From Candidatus Melainabacteria bacterium (lineage in GTDB: Bacteria > Cyanobacteriota > Vampirovibrionia > Obscuribacterales > Obscuribacteraceae): DNA of 64,000 nucleotides. Below are positions 18,738-27,237 of the stretch, in pieces. The stretch spans positions 813,322-877,321 of the forward strand of contig JADJWK010000003.1 in the NCBI GenBank assembly GCA_016716405.1, in the 5' to 3' direction. Under the pieces are notes generated by a model. The model was given only the letters and a program-made list of their open reading frames with translations, had not been told where the DNA came from and ran no database searches. Numbering within the stretch: position 1 is the stretch's first letter; each line of letters begins with the position of its first letter. The position numbers were made by a program, and so were the translations under genes.

Positions 18738-20003
18738 ATGGCACAGAAAAGGATAGGATTCACAGTCGCAAGAATAGAGAAGCTGCCAGCGGCGCCAGAC
18801 GGTAAGAGGCAGGACTACTACGATACCGATATAAAGGAGCTGCTGGTCCAGGTGACCAGCAGCGGAACGAAAACATTCTATGTCCGGCGGAAGATCGACG
18901 GCGTCTCTCATCGTATAAAGATTGGTCGCTTCCCAGCGACCAATGTCGAGGACGCGAGGAAACAGGCTCGGGAGATACTTTCGTCTATAGACAAGGGAAT
19001 CAATCCTCAGGACAAGAAAAGGGAGCAACGAGAGGAGCTCACGCTTGGGGAGCTTTTCGAACTATATATAGAGGAATACGCTAAGAAACGATGCTCAACC
19101 TGGAAGGATATAAAGGAAAACTTCCGGCGCTATTTGTCGCATTGGGCTGATCGCAAGCTGTCATCCATTAAGAAGACCGATGTCCAGCAATGGGTCAACA
19201 AACTGGGCAACAAGAGTATCCATACTGCTAATCGGAACTACGACAATCTACGGGCAATGTACGGCTGGGCCATCAAGCTGGGGTACTTCAGCAAGGAAAA
19301 TCCCTGCAAGGGAGTCGACAAGTTCAAGACTCACTCTCGAGAACGTTTCTTGATGCCAGACGAGCGCGATCGGTTTTTAGCAGCCGTGCATGCGTATCCA
19401 GATGAGACCATACGGGACTATATTCTGGTGAGCCTTGGAACGGCGGCGCGCAAATCGAATGTGTTGGCCATGCGTTGGGACGAGATTGACTTCACACTGG
19501 AACAGTGGCGTATTCCTCGAACAAAGAACGACGAGCCGTTAACGATCGGTTTGACCGAGAAGGTCCTAGACATCCTGCGACGGAGGAAGAAGCAATCTAA
19601 TAGTGAGTGGGTATTTCCGTCAGACCAGGGCAGTGCCTCGGGCCACCTTGAAACACCGAACAAAGCATTCAAGAAGATTGTGGCTGAAGCCGGAATGAAA
19701 GACTTCAGAATTCATGATCTGAGGCGCACCATGGGTAGTTACCTTGCTATTCAAGGAACTAGCATGCAGATGATAGGAAAGGCGCTTGGACACAAGTCTC
19801 AAGCGGCGACGGCAGTCTATGCACGACTAACAAATGATCCTGTTCGCTTAGCGATGGAAGCGGCGCAGAAAGTCCTGTTCGAGGGCGAGGGGCTTGAACG
19901 GCCCAGTGACGAGAATGTTGTACCTTTCACTGAGGGGGAAAAGTCGAAGAAGAAGAGCAAGCCGGAGAACAAGAGTCAGGCTAAGAAGCGGAGCAAGTCA
20001 TAA
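18738..20003 (+). CDS. Tyrosine integrase, P4 type
   Basis: 421 residues with the usual layout: an N-terminal DUF4102 arm-binding domain (to ~90), a SAM-like core-binding domain (~100-190) and the catalytic domain. Active-site residues are visible: Arg in GTAARKSNVLAMRWDEID, HDLRRT (His and second Arg), LGHKS (His) and the Tyr nucleophile in TAVYARL. It has a basic Lys-rich tail. Such enzymes recombine attP with tRNA 3' ends, matching the flanking tRNA-Val repeats. The stop overlaps the next start (TAATG). Confidence 0.96.
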   Translation: MAQKRIGFTVARIEKLPAAPDGKRQDYYDTDIKELLVQVTSSGTKTFYVRRKIDGVSHRIKIGRFPATNVEDARKQAREILSSIDKGINPQDKKREQREELTLGELFELYIEEYAKKRCSTWKDIKENFRRYLSHWADRKLSSIKKTDVQQWVNKLGNKSIHTANRNYDNLRAMYGWAIKLGYFSKENPCKGVDKFKTHSRERFLMPDERDRFLAAVHAYPDETIRDYILVSLGTAARKSNVLAMRWDEIDFTLEQWRIPRTKNDEPLTIGLTEKVLDILRRRKKQSNSEWVFPSDQGSASGHLETPNKAFKKIVAEAGMKDFRIHDLRRTMGSYLAIQGTSMQMIGKALGHKSQAATAVYARLTNDPVRLAMEAAQKVLFEGEGLERPSDENVVPFTEGEKSKKKSKPENKSQAKKRSKS

Positions 20004-20563
20004 TGAAGAAACTGAAAAAGACAGAGGGCGGAATGTATTGTTTTCTTGTCACGTTCGACCCGGCTAGCGAGCTATTGAACGTTGTCGATCTAAATGCTCC
20101 AAGTAACGCGACGCAAGGTGATCAATTGATTAGGATTTCAGATGAATCACCAGCGCCTGAATCGAGTGACTCTAGTCTCATGAGAGCTGTCGCAGATAAG
20201 TTACCGCCGAAGGAGCTGCCGCTGGAGCCAGACTCGGAACCAATAAAGGAAGAAGTCCTGATGGAATCCGACGACGTCATGCCGATTGCACCAGTCGAGA
20301 TACTGGAAAAAGGGCTGAAGAAGGCACCACAGAAATCGAAGCCGAAGAGAGAGTATAGCTCTACCGATTTGCTTTCTCGGAGGGAAGCCGCTGAAGTTCT
20401 CGGTGTGAGCGAGCAGACATTGGCTGTTTGGAAATGCACAGGTCGCTATGATCTTCCGTATGTGAAAATCGGCAAACTTGTGAAGTACAGAAAAGCTGAC
20501 CTTGATCGATTCATCGACGGTAGGAAACACGAATCTCTCGCTCCGGAGAAAAAGGAACGCTGA
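20003..20563 (+). CDS. Excisionase-type HTH protein with long N-terminal extension
   Basis: 186 residues. The last ~70 form a MerR/AlpA-like 'excisionase family' helix-turn-helix (SRREAAEVLGVSEQTLAVWK, then YVKIGKLVKYRKADLDRFI). The first ~110 are acidic and low complexity with no recognised domain. It is translationally coupled to the integrase, so it probably directs excision or regulates int. The HTH is nearly identical to the one at 32595-32816. Confidence 0.85.
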   Translation: MKKLKKTEGGMYCFLVTFDPASELLNVVDLNAPSNATQGDQLIRISDESPAPESSDSSLMRAVADKLPPKELPLEPDSEPIKEEVLMESDDVMPIAPVEILEKGLKKAPQKSKPKREYSSTDLLSRREAAEVLGVSEQTLAVWKCTGRYDLPYVKIGKLVKYRKADLDRFIDGRKHESLAPEKKER

Positions 20564-20633
20564 TCATTCTGCTTAGAGTGATCGAATAGTCGGGCTTCGA
20601 TAGCTAACGGTACTAGCTCTTGCAGGTCTCCAG

Positions 20634-20897
20634 TTACAAGCCCGCTCTGCGGATTTGCACCTGAAGTTGGGGAGTATTCTGTTTAGCTGTATTGTGTGTA
20701 TGAACACTGGTTTCGAGCACATATCCCTTCATCGTGAATCGCTGATCATCGTCGAGGTCAAATGTCTTCTCTTCGCCTTTGATGCTCTCAAAAAAGCCTT
20801 GATGTTCTGGAGATGTCTGAACAATCCAGTCGCTCTGTTGCACCACGCTGTCAGCCACTAAATCGAAAGAATCTCCATCTACTTGAATTGTAGCCAT
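20634..20897 (-). CDS. Small hypothetical protein
   Basis: 87 residues from ATG 20897, with AGGAG 8 bp upstream supporting translation. It is acidic, beta-rich in appearance, with Thr/His runs (SVHTHNTAKQNTP). No family is recognised. It lies between int/xis and the IS copy. Confidence 0.55.
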   Translation of the reverse strand: MATIQVDGDSFDLVADSVVQQSDWIVQTSPEHQGFFESIKGEEKTFDLDDDQRFTMKGYVLETSVHTHNTAKQNTPQLQVQIRRAGL

Positions 20898-21079
20898 TGA
20901 AATCTCCTCTTAATCCTGCGTCACTAGAACCGACCTTTTGCAAGGAATTACTGATTCCGTGACCGTATAACCATTCGGATTCCTTGACTTTGCCAGACCT
21001 GGTGATTCTAGTTAATGTGAGCGGGGGTGGCATGACCCCTTCCGTAGTACCATTCGTTTTGCTACTTCTGACATCCTAT

Positions 21080-21928
21080 TTACCCCGCTAAGGGCAAAGA
21101 ACAACTGCTTTGTTCGGAAAGCATGAAAGCGAACTCCCACGGTGTCAGATTTCCCAAGGCACTGTGGGGTCTGACGTGGTTGAAGTAGTTTCTCCACTCT
21201 TCGATCGTCTTCCGGGCTTCGAAGATGTTGGAGAACCATTGCTCGTTGAGGCATTCATCTCTCAGCTTTCCGTTGAATGACTCAACAATGGCATTCTGCA
21301 TGGGTTTTCCTGGATCTATGAATCTGAGTTTTACTCCGTTCTTTCGAGCCCAGGTCTTGATCTCCTTGCAGGTAAACTCGAGCCCGTTGTCCACCGTCAC
21401 CTCTTTTGGCAAACCTCGATACCACCTCAGGTTCTCCAGGGTCCGAATCACTCGGCGCCCAGGGAGGCTCGTATCCACCTCTATGGCGATACATTCTCTC
21501 GTGTAGCTGTCGACGATATTGAGAGTTCTGAACCGTCGACCACTACTCAGGCTGTCAGACATGAAGTCCATTGCCCAAGTCGAGTTAGGTTCTACGGCTT
21601 TTGCTACTCGCTGCCCTGTGCCACGAAGTCGCTTTCGCTTCCTCCTCCGGATTTGCAGGCTCAGGATTTTGCAAAGCCGTTGCACCCGCTTGTCGTTGAT
21701 TCGATAGCCGTCCCTGCGCATGAAGAGGCCAAGCCTGCGGTAGCCGAATCGTCTGTGCTTGTATGCGAGTTCGAGTAAATGCTCGATCTCTTTCGGTCTC
21801 TTGTCTGGTTTTGGTGAGTAGCGAGCGACAGACCGGCTCAGTCCGACGAGCCGTGCAGCCCGCCTCTCCGACAGACCTTCATTGACCATGATTTGAATGG
21901 CTACCCTCTTCTGCGCAGGGGCTACCAC
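21080..21928 (-). CDS. IS3 transposase OrfB, DDE catalytic part
   Basis: 282 residues. An HTH_21-type region (SERRAARLVGLSRSVARYSP, HRRFGYRRLG) precedes the rve integrase core. The catalytic triad is visible as D in WAMDFMSDSLS, D in VTVDNGLEF and E in AIVESFNGKLRDECLN, with the usual 35-residue D-E spacing. It is made by -1 frameshifting from OrfA at an A7 run (21929-21935) rather than from its nominal GTG. No inactivating change is seen. Confidence 0.92.
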   Translation of the reverse strand: MVAPAQKRVAIQIMVNEGLSERRAARLVGLSRSVARYSPKPDKRPKEIEHLLELAYKHRRFGYRRLGLFMRRDGYRINDKRVQRLCKILSLQIRRRKRKRLRGTGQRVAKAVEPNSTWAMDFMSDSLSSGRRFRTLNIVDSYTRECIAIEVDTSLPGRRVIRTLENLRWYRGLPKEVTVDNGLEFTCKEIKTWARKNGVKLRFIDPGKPMQNAIVESFNGKLRDECLNEQWFSNIFEARKTIEEWRNYFNHVRPHSALGNLTPWEFAFMLSEQSSCSLPLAG

Positions 21929-22188
21929 TTTTTTTCGACCACGGCTTTCAAGCCTTGAATGTCCAGTGCTTGCTGAGCGACCAGCCGGCGGAGCTGTGAA
22001 TTCTCCTCTTCAAGCTGTTTCATCTTTTTGACGTCGCTGACCTGCATGCCTCCGAACTTCGCTTTCCACCTGTAGAAGGTGTGCTCGCTGATACCGTATT
22101 TGCGGGCAATTTCTGCTGGTTTGAAACCGGCGTCAGCCTCGTTCAGGATTCCTACAATCTGCTCTTCTGAAAATCTGCTCTTTCGCAT
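21922..22188 (-). CDS. IS3 OrfA, HTH protein
   Basis: 88 residues, with a transposase_8 (HTH) fold: FSEEQIVGILNEADAG, AEIARKYGISEHTFYRWKAK. A leucine-rich coiled coil (MKQLEEENSQLRRLVA) used for OrfAB multimerisation follows. It ends directly after the A7 slippage site; the frame relation to OrfB is -1, as expected for programmed frameshifting. Confidence 0.92.
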   Translation of the reverse strand: MRKSRFSEEQIVGILNEADAGFKPAEIARKYGISEHTFYRWKAKFGGMQVSDVKKMKQLEEENSQLRRLVAQQALDIQGLKAVVEKKW

Positions 22189-22390
22189 GGTTGGCTCCTT
22201 TCCAAGTGTCTATTATTCCATCACTTGCCAGGAGTAGCAAAACTTTTGGACTCAATTTTTGGTTGCGGGCCAGATCAACTGGTTGTTGATGAGACAAGAC
22301 AACCGAATCGGAAAACAACTCAGGAAAAGGAAAAGGTCCTAAAAGAAATTCTCTAGGTGTAGGTTGTAGGTACCTTGTTGGAGTGCGACT

Positions 22391-23308
22391 TCACTCCAGG
22401 TGTCTTAGAACCTTTGGCCTAGCACCACCTTTTCTCTCGAACTGTAAGCCATATCGATAGATTTCTGGCATCTCGTATTCATCTCCAGCTCTCACAATTA
22501 CACCGTTCAACTCTAAAAGCTTTAGATCCTCGGAGGTGAGCTTGTCCTTGTCCAACTGCAATGGATTGAATGGGGTTATTCGCTGAGGTTCAGGAAGCGC
22601 CTGCAACTTAGTGAGTACTGCACGTAAGACAGCATTCTCTTGCATGATCTCATCTATCTTTTCCTTGCTACACTCTGCTAGCGAACTACGCATCGCACCG
22701 GGTGTTAGGAGTCTATCTGACCATTTTGTATCACTGATCGACTTTTCCGCCGCGTAGGAGGTCAGCCTGACTACGTCTCTGGCTTGAATAACCTTTTTGG
22801 GACCAGATAACGCTCCGAGAACCCAATCGGCTGAACGTGCTTCACGAGACTTATCGCTGCCTAACTTCCGTCCCCAGAAGCTCGAAAGAACTTCTCGAAG
22901 TTCTGCCTCATCTGTCCGGTAGATCTGTTCGGGATTGAACATGACACCTGATTGAACGCACATCCACACTACTAGACGCAGCGCTTCCAAATGACTCCAG
23001 CGAAGAGCATACGATTCATAACGATGAATTAGTTGACGAGCATTTTGTGTTATCGCCTCAAGAACCATATCCTCTCGAACAAAAATAACAACTCCTAATG
23101 GACGTTCTGGCTGTTGCGATAGCCAATCCGGAACGTCCTGCAACAGCGCCCTCAATGCGACTTTCTGCTGCTCGTCATTTGCCAAATTCTGGAAGATGTC
23201 TTCCAATCCATCAAATGTGACTATGACACTCTGCTTCTGTTTGGTAAGATCCTCGATCAACCTAGCAGGCTCAGAATGGCGATTGAAGCCAAGACTGAAT
23301 GCGATCAA
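22391..23308 (-). CDS. C-terminal part of the KGGVGR ATPase
   Basis: 305-residue open frame whose natural upstream continuation in the same frame (LELQDEVYSALAKQLNQ...) runs back to ~23400, with no start codon of its own. It contains a Walker B-like strand (QSVIVTFDGLEDI) fitting the P-loop GAKGAGKT of the upstream frame, a sensor-like VVIFVRED, then a helical and winged-helix-like C-terminus. Two small indels near 23400-23430 separate it from the upstream piece. Confidence 0.7.
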   Translation of the reverse strand: MIAFSLGFNRHSEPARLIEDLTKQKQSVIVTFDGLEDIFQNLANDEQQKVALRALLQDVPDWLSQQPERPLGVVIFVREDMVLEAITQNARQLIHRYESYALRWSHLEALRLVVWMCVQSGVMFNPEQIYRTDEAELREVLSSFWGRKLGSDKSREARSADWVLGALSGPKKVIQARDVVRLTSYAAEKSISDTKWSDRLLTPGAMRSSLAECSKEKIDEIMQENAVLRAVLTKLQALPEPQRITPFNPLQLDKDKLTSEDLKLLELNGVIVRAGDEYEMPEIYRYGLQFERKGGARPKVLRHLE

Positions 23309-23420
23309 TTGCAGCCAGAGTTTTCTCCAGTCAGATTGATTGAGTTGTTTTGCAAGTGCAGAGTAAACTTCGTCTTGTAATTCCAGATGACTTCCGGGGT
23401 CATTGAATCAAGACTCTTTG

Positions 23421-25028
23421 CTATCGAGCTGCGCTTGTCGGTAATTGCCGAGCTACGGATTCCTCTAGGTTTTTGGGCTGCAGCACTGGAGAAAGAAGAG
23501 CCTCAACGTCGATCTTCGATTCTCCAACATCTTGTGCAAATCTGGCCCAAGTGCGGCGATGGTTTAGCTGTAAATAGGTGTACGTCTTTCCCGCGCCCTT
23601 CGCACCTACAATTACTGCAATCGGTACCCGGGTTCGATTATCAGAAACGAGGGCCGATAATGGCTTTGTGAGCAAGAGGTTTGGCTCACTACTTCGTTCA
23701 GCATATATGAGCCTTCTTGACCAATCGGTAAAGTTCTTGCGCTTAGTTGCGAAATCGAAGTCATTCCCGAAGGATAACGATTGACTCGAATCGATACCAA
23801 GCCATTCAGCCAATCGAGTCGGAGCATCTCCACTATCGGCCTTCGTCAGCAAATCTGCGACTTCTGACCAATCAGCAGGAAGTACCGACAAAGTCGGATC
23901 AAAGTAATTCATGAAGATTGGACTGATATCAGACTCAAAGTTTGTGCATCCAGATAACCACTCACTCACTTGTTCCACGTGTTTTTCTATTACCTCAGCA
24001 AACGGTTCCTGGCGTGGCAGTTGGGATAGTACCACGGCTGGTACCGGATCTTCGGTTCTGGTCGACGGGGCAAGCCTGCTCATGGCACGCAAAATTTGGT
24101 GAGTTCCTTCCATACTCTGTCCACCAATGGTAGAGACGCAAACACGAAACACTCTGGGGTCAAGCATCAAGCCAGCGGACAGTTCCGACAGTCCTGCTCT
24201 TAAGTCAGCTATCGCAACAGCTGCACCTAGCTTAGAAGCAAGATTACTGAGGGCTTCGGTAAGGATAAAAGGGCTTTGTGCTCCCTGCAAAATGTGCTCG
24301 GGGCGAACCTCTAGAACTGCAAATTGATCCATAGTTCGGAAAGCCGGCACCACAAAGATACCATCGACTTGCATGTTCTGTATTCGATCGGCACTAAGCG
24401 AAACGACATCTTGCCAGTTAGGCTCGCTGTGCAAGAGCGAAAGAAAATCGGAGAGAGCAAAGGGTGGATTAGGAATACGCTTTTGAATTAGCCAGCTAAT
24501 ACCTGGTGCTTCGAAGTCGGCATCGAGAAGGAGGACCTTCTTGCCAATGTCGACAATTTGTCTGGCAAGAGAGATAGATGTTAACGTTCTACCAACGCCG
24601 CCTTTAAAAGAATGGAACCCAACGACCGGGACTAAGTTGTCGTCCAATAGTGGCGGCATAGCGGGACCATCAATTGAACGCAAGACAAGTTGTCGGCCCC
24701 ATGAGGGAACGAATGGTCTGGGTTCTTGTTCGGCTTGATCAACGAGCTCAATGAACGCTGGCAAATCGCGTTTGGAACTGCCAGACTCCAGGATAATTCT
24801 TCCAACAAGCGGAGCAGCATCCTGCACCCGTTCGAATCTTGGTTCGAACCAGTCATTTAATTTGTCGGTAGCAGCATTGTTGTCAACTCCTGCTACTTCC
24901 AGAGTTAGTCCGTCCCAATAGGCGCGCACAGTCTTAAGCCACTCCGGCCATGCATTGTCTTGTTTCAATTTCAGAAACACGTCTTCAACGTCGATCCATG
25001 TATATAGGCGCTGTTCAGAGGAGAGCAT
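23421..25028 (-). CDS. KGGVGR-motif ATPase with second P-loop, N-terminal part
   Basis: About 535 residues from ATG 25028, whose A overlaps the TGA of the upstream gene. There is an N-terminal effector-associated-like region (~1-130). A ParA/MinD-like domain with deviant Walker A follows (FHSFKGGVGRTLTS) and LLLDADFEAPG. A second P-loop (VIVGAKGAGKTYTYL) begins near the end; its Walker B is in the next open frame. The KGGVGR variant occurs in signalling and conflict ATPases. The whole protein would be ~870 residues. Confidence 0.75.
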   Translation of the reverse strand: MLSSEQRLYTWIDVEDVFLKLKQDNAWPEWLKTVRAYWDGLTLEVAGVDNNAATDKLNDWFEPRFERVQDAAPLVGRIILESGSSKRDLPAFIELVDQAEQEPRPFVPSWGRQLVLRSIDGPAMPPLLDDNLVPVVGFHSFKGGVGRTLTSISLARQIVDIGKKVLLLDADFEAPGISWLIQKRIPNPPFALSDFLSLLHSEPNWQDVVSLSADRIQNMQVDGIFVVPAFRTMDQFAVLEVRPEHILQGAQSPFILTEALSNLASKLGAAVAIADLRAGLSELSAGLMLDPRVFRVCVSTIGGQSMEGTHQILRAMSRLAPSTRTEDPVPAVVLSQLPRQEPFAEVIEKHVEQVSEWLSGCTNFESDISPIFMNYFDPTLSVLPADWSEVADLLTKADSGDAPTRLAEWLGIDSSQSLSFGNDFDFATKRKNFTDWSRRLIYAERSSEPNLLLTKPLSALVSDNRTRVPIAVIVGAKGAGKTYTYLQLNHRRTWARFAQDVGESKIDVEALLSPVLQPKNLEESVARQLPTSAAR

Positions 25029-25429
25029 CAAATTTCTCCTTTTACCCATAAACATACAGAATCAAGCCAGTTCAGAGCGCTTTGTTCATCAGCAGAATTG
25101 ACGATCAGACCGTATCGCCAGGCTTCGTGGAGGCGTTCCATAGGGAATGTATGGCTGCCGGATGCGGAACGAATACTCACCTCTTTGACTGGCACCGTCT
25201 TCGGAAGCTTCAGTAATTTGACTAGCTCGAACAACTTGTGTGACACCATCAAATCTTCAACGTGTTTGGGCATTCGCAACGCATGTCGCTTGGCTACAAC
25301 ACATTTGAGACCGCACTCCGTCGCGTAGAATTTGAGCATGAAGTGAGAAGGACACTGTGACTGAGCAGCTTTTAAGTGCGCAACGTGTGCGCGGCGAAAA
25401 TTTATATAACCTGACGGTACCCTAGGCAT
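25028..25429 (-). CDS. Small partner of the KGGVGR ATPase
   Basis: About 133 residues from ATG 25429 (the frame is open to 25468). It contains a Cys/His-bearing middle part (HFMLKFYATECGLKCVVAKRH) and an uncharged helical C-terminus ending in CLWVKGEI. Its TGA overlaps the ATPase start, so the two are coupled. I know no family; the tight pairing implies joint action. Confidence 0.6.
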   Translation of the reverse strand: MPRVPSGYINFRRAHVAHLKAAQSQCPSHFMLKFYATECGLKCVVAKRHALRMPKHVEDLMVSHKLFELVKLLKLPKTVPVKEVSIRSASGSHTFPMERLHEAWRYGLIVNSADEQSALNWLDSVCLWVKGEI

Positions 25430-25642
25430 GATGTGTCGACAAAATAGTATCTCGGTGGCAGTCAACAATGATACAGAGTTTCGGTACCAATGTCCCGATG
25501 CACACGGAAAGCAAGTCTCTAGTTGATCACGGTTGGTATCAATTGCACTCTTTTCGCCAGGTCTCGCATTTATTCCCTGGTGATCCAGCCGAGGCTAAGA
25601 AAGTCCCCCAAAATGAAAAACGCCGTTCGGCGGAAACCTAGA

Positions 25643-25725
25643 TGGTGGGGAGGTGGGACTTGAACCCAGACGTATTGCTACACTAGATCCTGAGTCTAGC
25701 GTGTCTGCCATTCCGCCACTCGCCC
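25643..25725 (-). tRNA. tRNA-Leu(CAG), island-borne, one base short in the acceptor stem
   Basis: Cloverleaf with a long variable arm (GTA-GCAA-TAC), anticodon loop CTCAGGA flanked by CTAGA/TCTAG, T-loop TTCAAGT and encoded CCA. The 5' acceptor strand GGGCGAG needs CTCGCCC, but the 3' strand reads CTCCCC, one G short. The 49-65 pair is also mismatched (C-C). Either a consensus error or a decaying accessory tRNA. Confidence 0.8.
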
Positions 25726-25926
25726 ATAAGCTTGAATTGCAAGGATACAACAGTCGTACAGTTAAGAGATTTTAATGGTCACTTCGGCTAAAACTGAACC
25801 TTAGTGAACCGAAAAAACTGGCTCAAGCGATGGTTGATCTAATAGAAGCGCGGTTCTCTCGTGTCGTGAGTGATGTGTGAGCGATTGAAGATGGGAGTTG
25901 AGAAATTCTGATTGGACAGGGCTGGT

Positions 25927-26442
25927 CTACTCGTCAGGAGGCGGTGCTGGCGGAGCGAATGGACTCGGATAGAGCGGTCTGGACGGCGCTTCTCGCTTGT
26001 AGTAGGGGATTATGGGTTTCACCGGAGCAGGCTTTGGCTTGAACTGCTCTTGAAATTGGTCCCACTGCTTTCCAATCGCGCGACCCGCGTCCCTCACTGC
26101 GCAGCCTAGCCAGCAGTAGAGAACTAGACCGGCGAAGACGACAGCGACAGCGGCGGAGCATCTCCAACGGAGTTCCTCCTGCTTTCTTACCTCCTCGCTG
26201 TTTACTGCCTCCTCGGCAGCCTGCCTATTCTCCTCTGCCCTCCTCGCTGCCTCGGCTGCTTGCCTGGCGGCCTCCTCCTGGGCCTGCCGGCGCTCTCGTT
26301 CAGCGGTGCGTCGTCTGGTCTGCTCTTCTTCTCTGCGCCGACGTTCTGCCTCCGAAGGTCCAGACCGATGATTCTTCTGGGAGCCGCCGCTCCGATTCTG
26401 ACTATATTTTCTTGAGTTCTTCTTCGACTTCTCGTTTAGCAT
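25927..26442 (-). CDS. Charged coiled-coil membrane protein after the J-domain frame
   Basis: 171 residues. The first ~95 are extremely rich in Arg/Glu/Ala (likely a long helix), followed by one TM helix (AAVAVVFAGLVLYCWLGC) and a Pro-rich tail. It overlaps the J-domain frame by 41 bp in the +1 frame, so it may be a separate coupled gene or the second half of one J-domain membrane protein. Confidence 0.6.
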   Translation of the reverse strand: MLNEKSKKNSRKYSQNRSGGSQKNHRSGPSEAERRRREEEQTRRRTAERERRQAQEEAARQAAEAARRAEENRQAAEEAVNSEEVRKQEELRWRCSAAVAVVFAGLVLYCWLGCAVRDAGRAIGKQWDQFQEQFKPKPAPVKPIIPYYKREAPSRPLYPSPFAPPAPPPDE

Positions 26443-26569
26443 CTACATTGGTCATTCGGTCTGGATGCCAGACGAGGACCAATTTGCGATAACGGCGTTT
26501 TATCGCCTCAAACGAGGCACCGGGCTCGAGGCCCAGTGCGCTGTAAGCTTGGTGGATTTCGTTCATCAT
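26402..26569 (-). CDS. Short J-domain protein
   Basis: About 55 residues from ATG 26569, which overlaps the upstream stop (ATGATGA). The J-domain is clear: helix I AYSALGLEPGASFEAIKRRYR, then VWHPDR with the HPD tripeptide that stimulates Hsp70 ATPase. It stops in helix III (EEELKKI). The next frame carries a charged linker, TM helix and Pro-rich tail, as seen in membrane J-proteins. Frameshift or indel joining is likely. Confidence 0.75.
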   Translation of the reverse strand: MMNEIHQAYSALGLEPGASFEAIKRRYRKLVLVWHPDRMTNVDAKREVEEELKKI

Positions 26570-27237
26570 TGGAAGATCGCCTTGTGTACGCCGCTCATCA
26601 GAGCGAATAGTGCAAGTGCACTGAGAGAGATTAGCCACCATGGCGGGGCGGGGAGCCGGGTCTCGGTAGGGTCGGCCACTTGGGTTCCTGGACCGAGTCG
26701 ACTCTCGATAGAATCGATTAAGCCTGTCACGATTGAATCGCAGGCATGAAACTGAACGCCTTCTACCTTCGGAGAGAAGTCCAGAGTGATCATCGTGGTA
26801 TCTCTCCCGGTATCGCGGATTGTCATCTGGAGACCGAGATATCTCTGCAGGCGTTCTTTGCGAGTGTGTATTTGGCCTCTGGCGTCCATGTCGTAATGGA
26901 TCTGCTCATCGGTGAATCTGAGATCGGCGGCTATCCTACCGCTCGTTGTGTCGGCGTTCGAGATGTACCACTTATCGCCGAAGTTATAGACTGTCTCGGC
27001 TAGCAGCTCTCTGACTTTGGCGAAAGCCTGTTTTGCCGGAACCTTGTATTCTCGTGGTACAGGATGGAGAAAGTTGTATCGTTGAACCCGGGCTTGGTGC
27101 AGGAAGGGCCACGCTGCCCAAATGCCTGTCACAAGGGCGGGGAAGAAAACGCCTTCATTACTGTGAAGGACCATTTGCGACAGGAATGATCCTGTCAGCA
27201 TAAAAGCAAGAAATCCTAGTGTGATTGCCGCAGCCAT
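26566..27237 (-). CDS. Membrane protein of the mobilization operon
   Basis: 223 residues with two N-terminal hydrophobic segments (ITLGFLAFMLTGSF; FPALVTGIWAAWPFL), a ~130-residue soluble alpha/beta domain and a C-terminal TM helix (LISLSALALFALMSG). No named family. Its start overlaps the upstream TPR gene stop (TAATG), and its stop overlaps the J-domain start, so the genes form one operon. Confidence 0.6.
   Translation of the reverse strand: MAAAITLGFLAFMLTGSFLSQMVLHSNEGVFFPALVTGIWAAWPFLHQARVQRYNFLHPVPREYKVPAKQAFAKVRELLAETVYNFGDKWYISNADTTSGRIAADLRFTDEQIHYDMDARGQIHTRKERLQRYLGLQMTIRDTGRDTTMITLDFSPKVEGVQFHACDSIVTGLIDSIESRLGPGTQVADPTETRLPAPPWWLISLSALALFALMSGVHKAIFQ

Larger units (their letters stand above)
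21033..22254 (-). mobile_element. IS3-family insertion sequence copy 2, apparently complete
   Basis: About 1.22 kb, with orfA/orfB on the minus strand. The ends begin TGAGTCC (left, at 22254) and TGACCCC (right, at 21033) and share an inner GTTTTGCTACT-CTG-CA stretch, giving imperfect inverted repeats. No clear target duplication is seen. The transposase is most like the IS407/IS51-type branch of IS3. It interrupts no recognisable gene. Confidence 0.85.
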
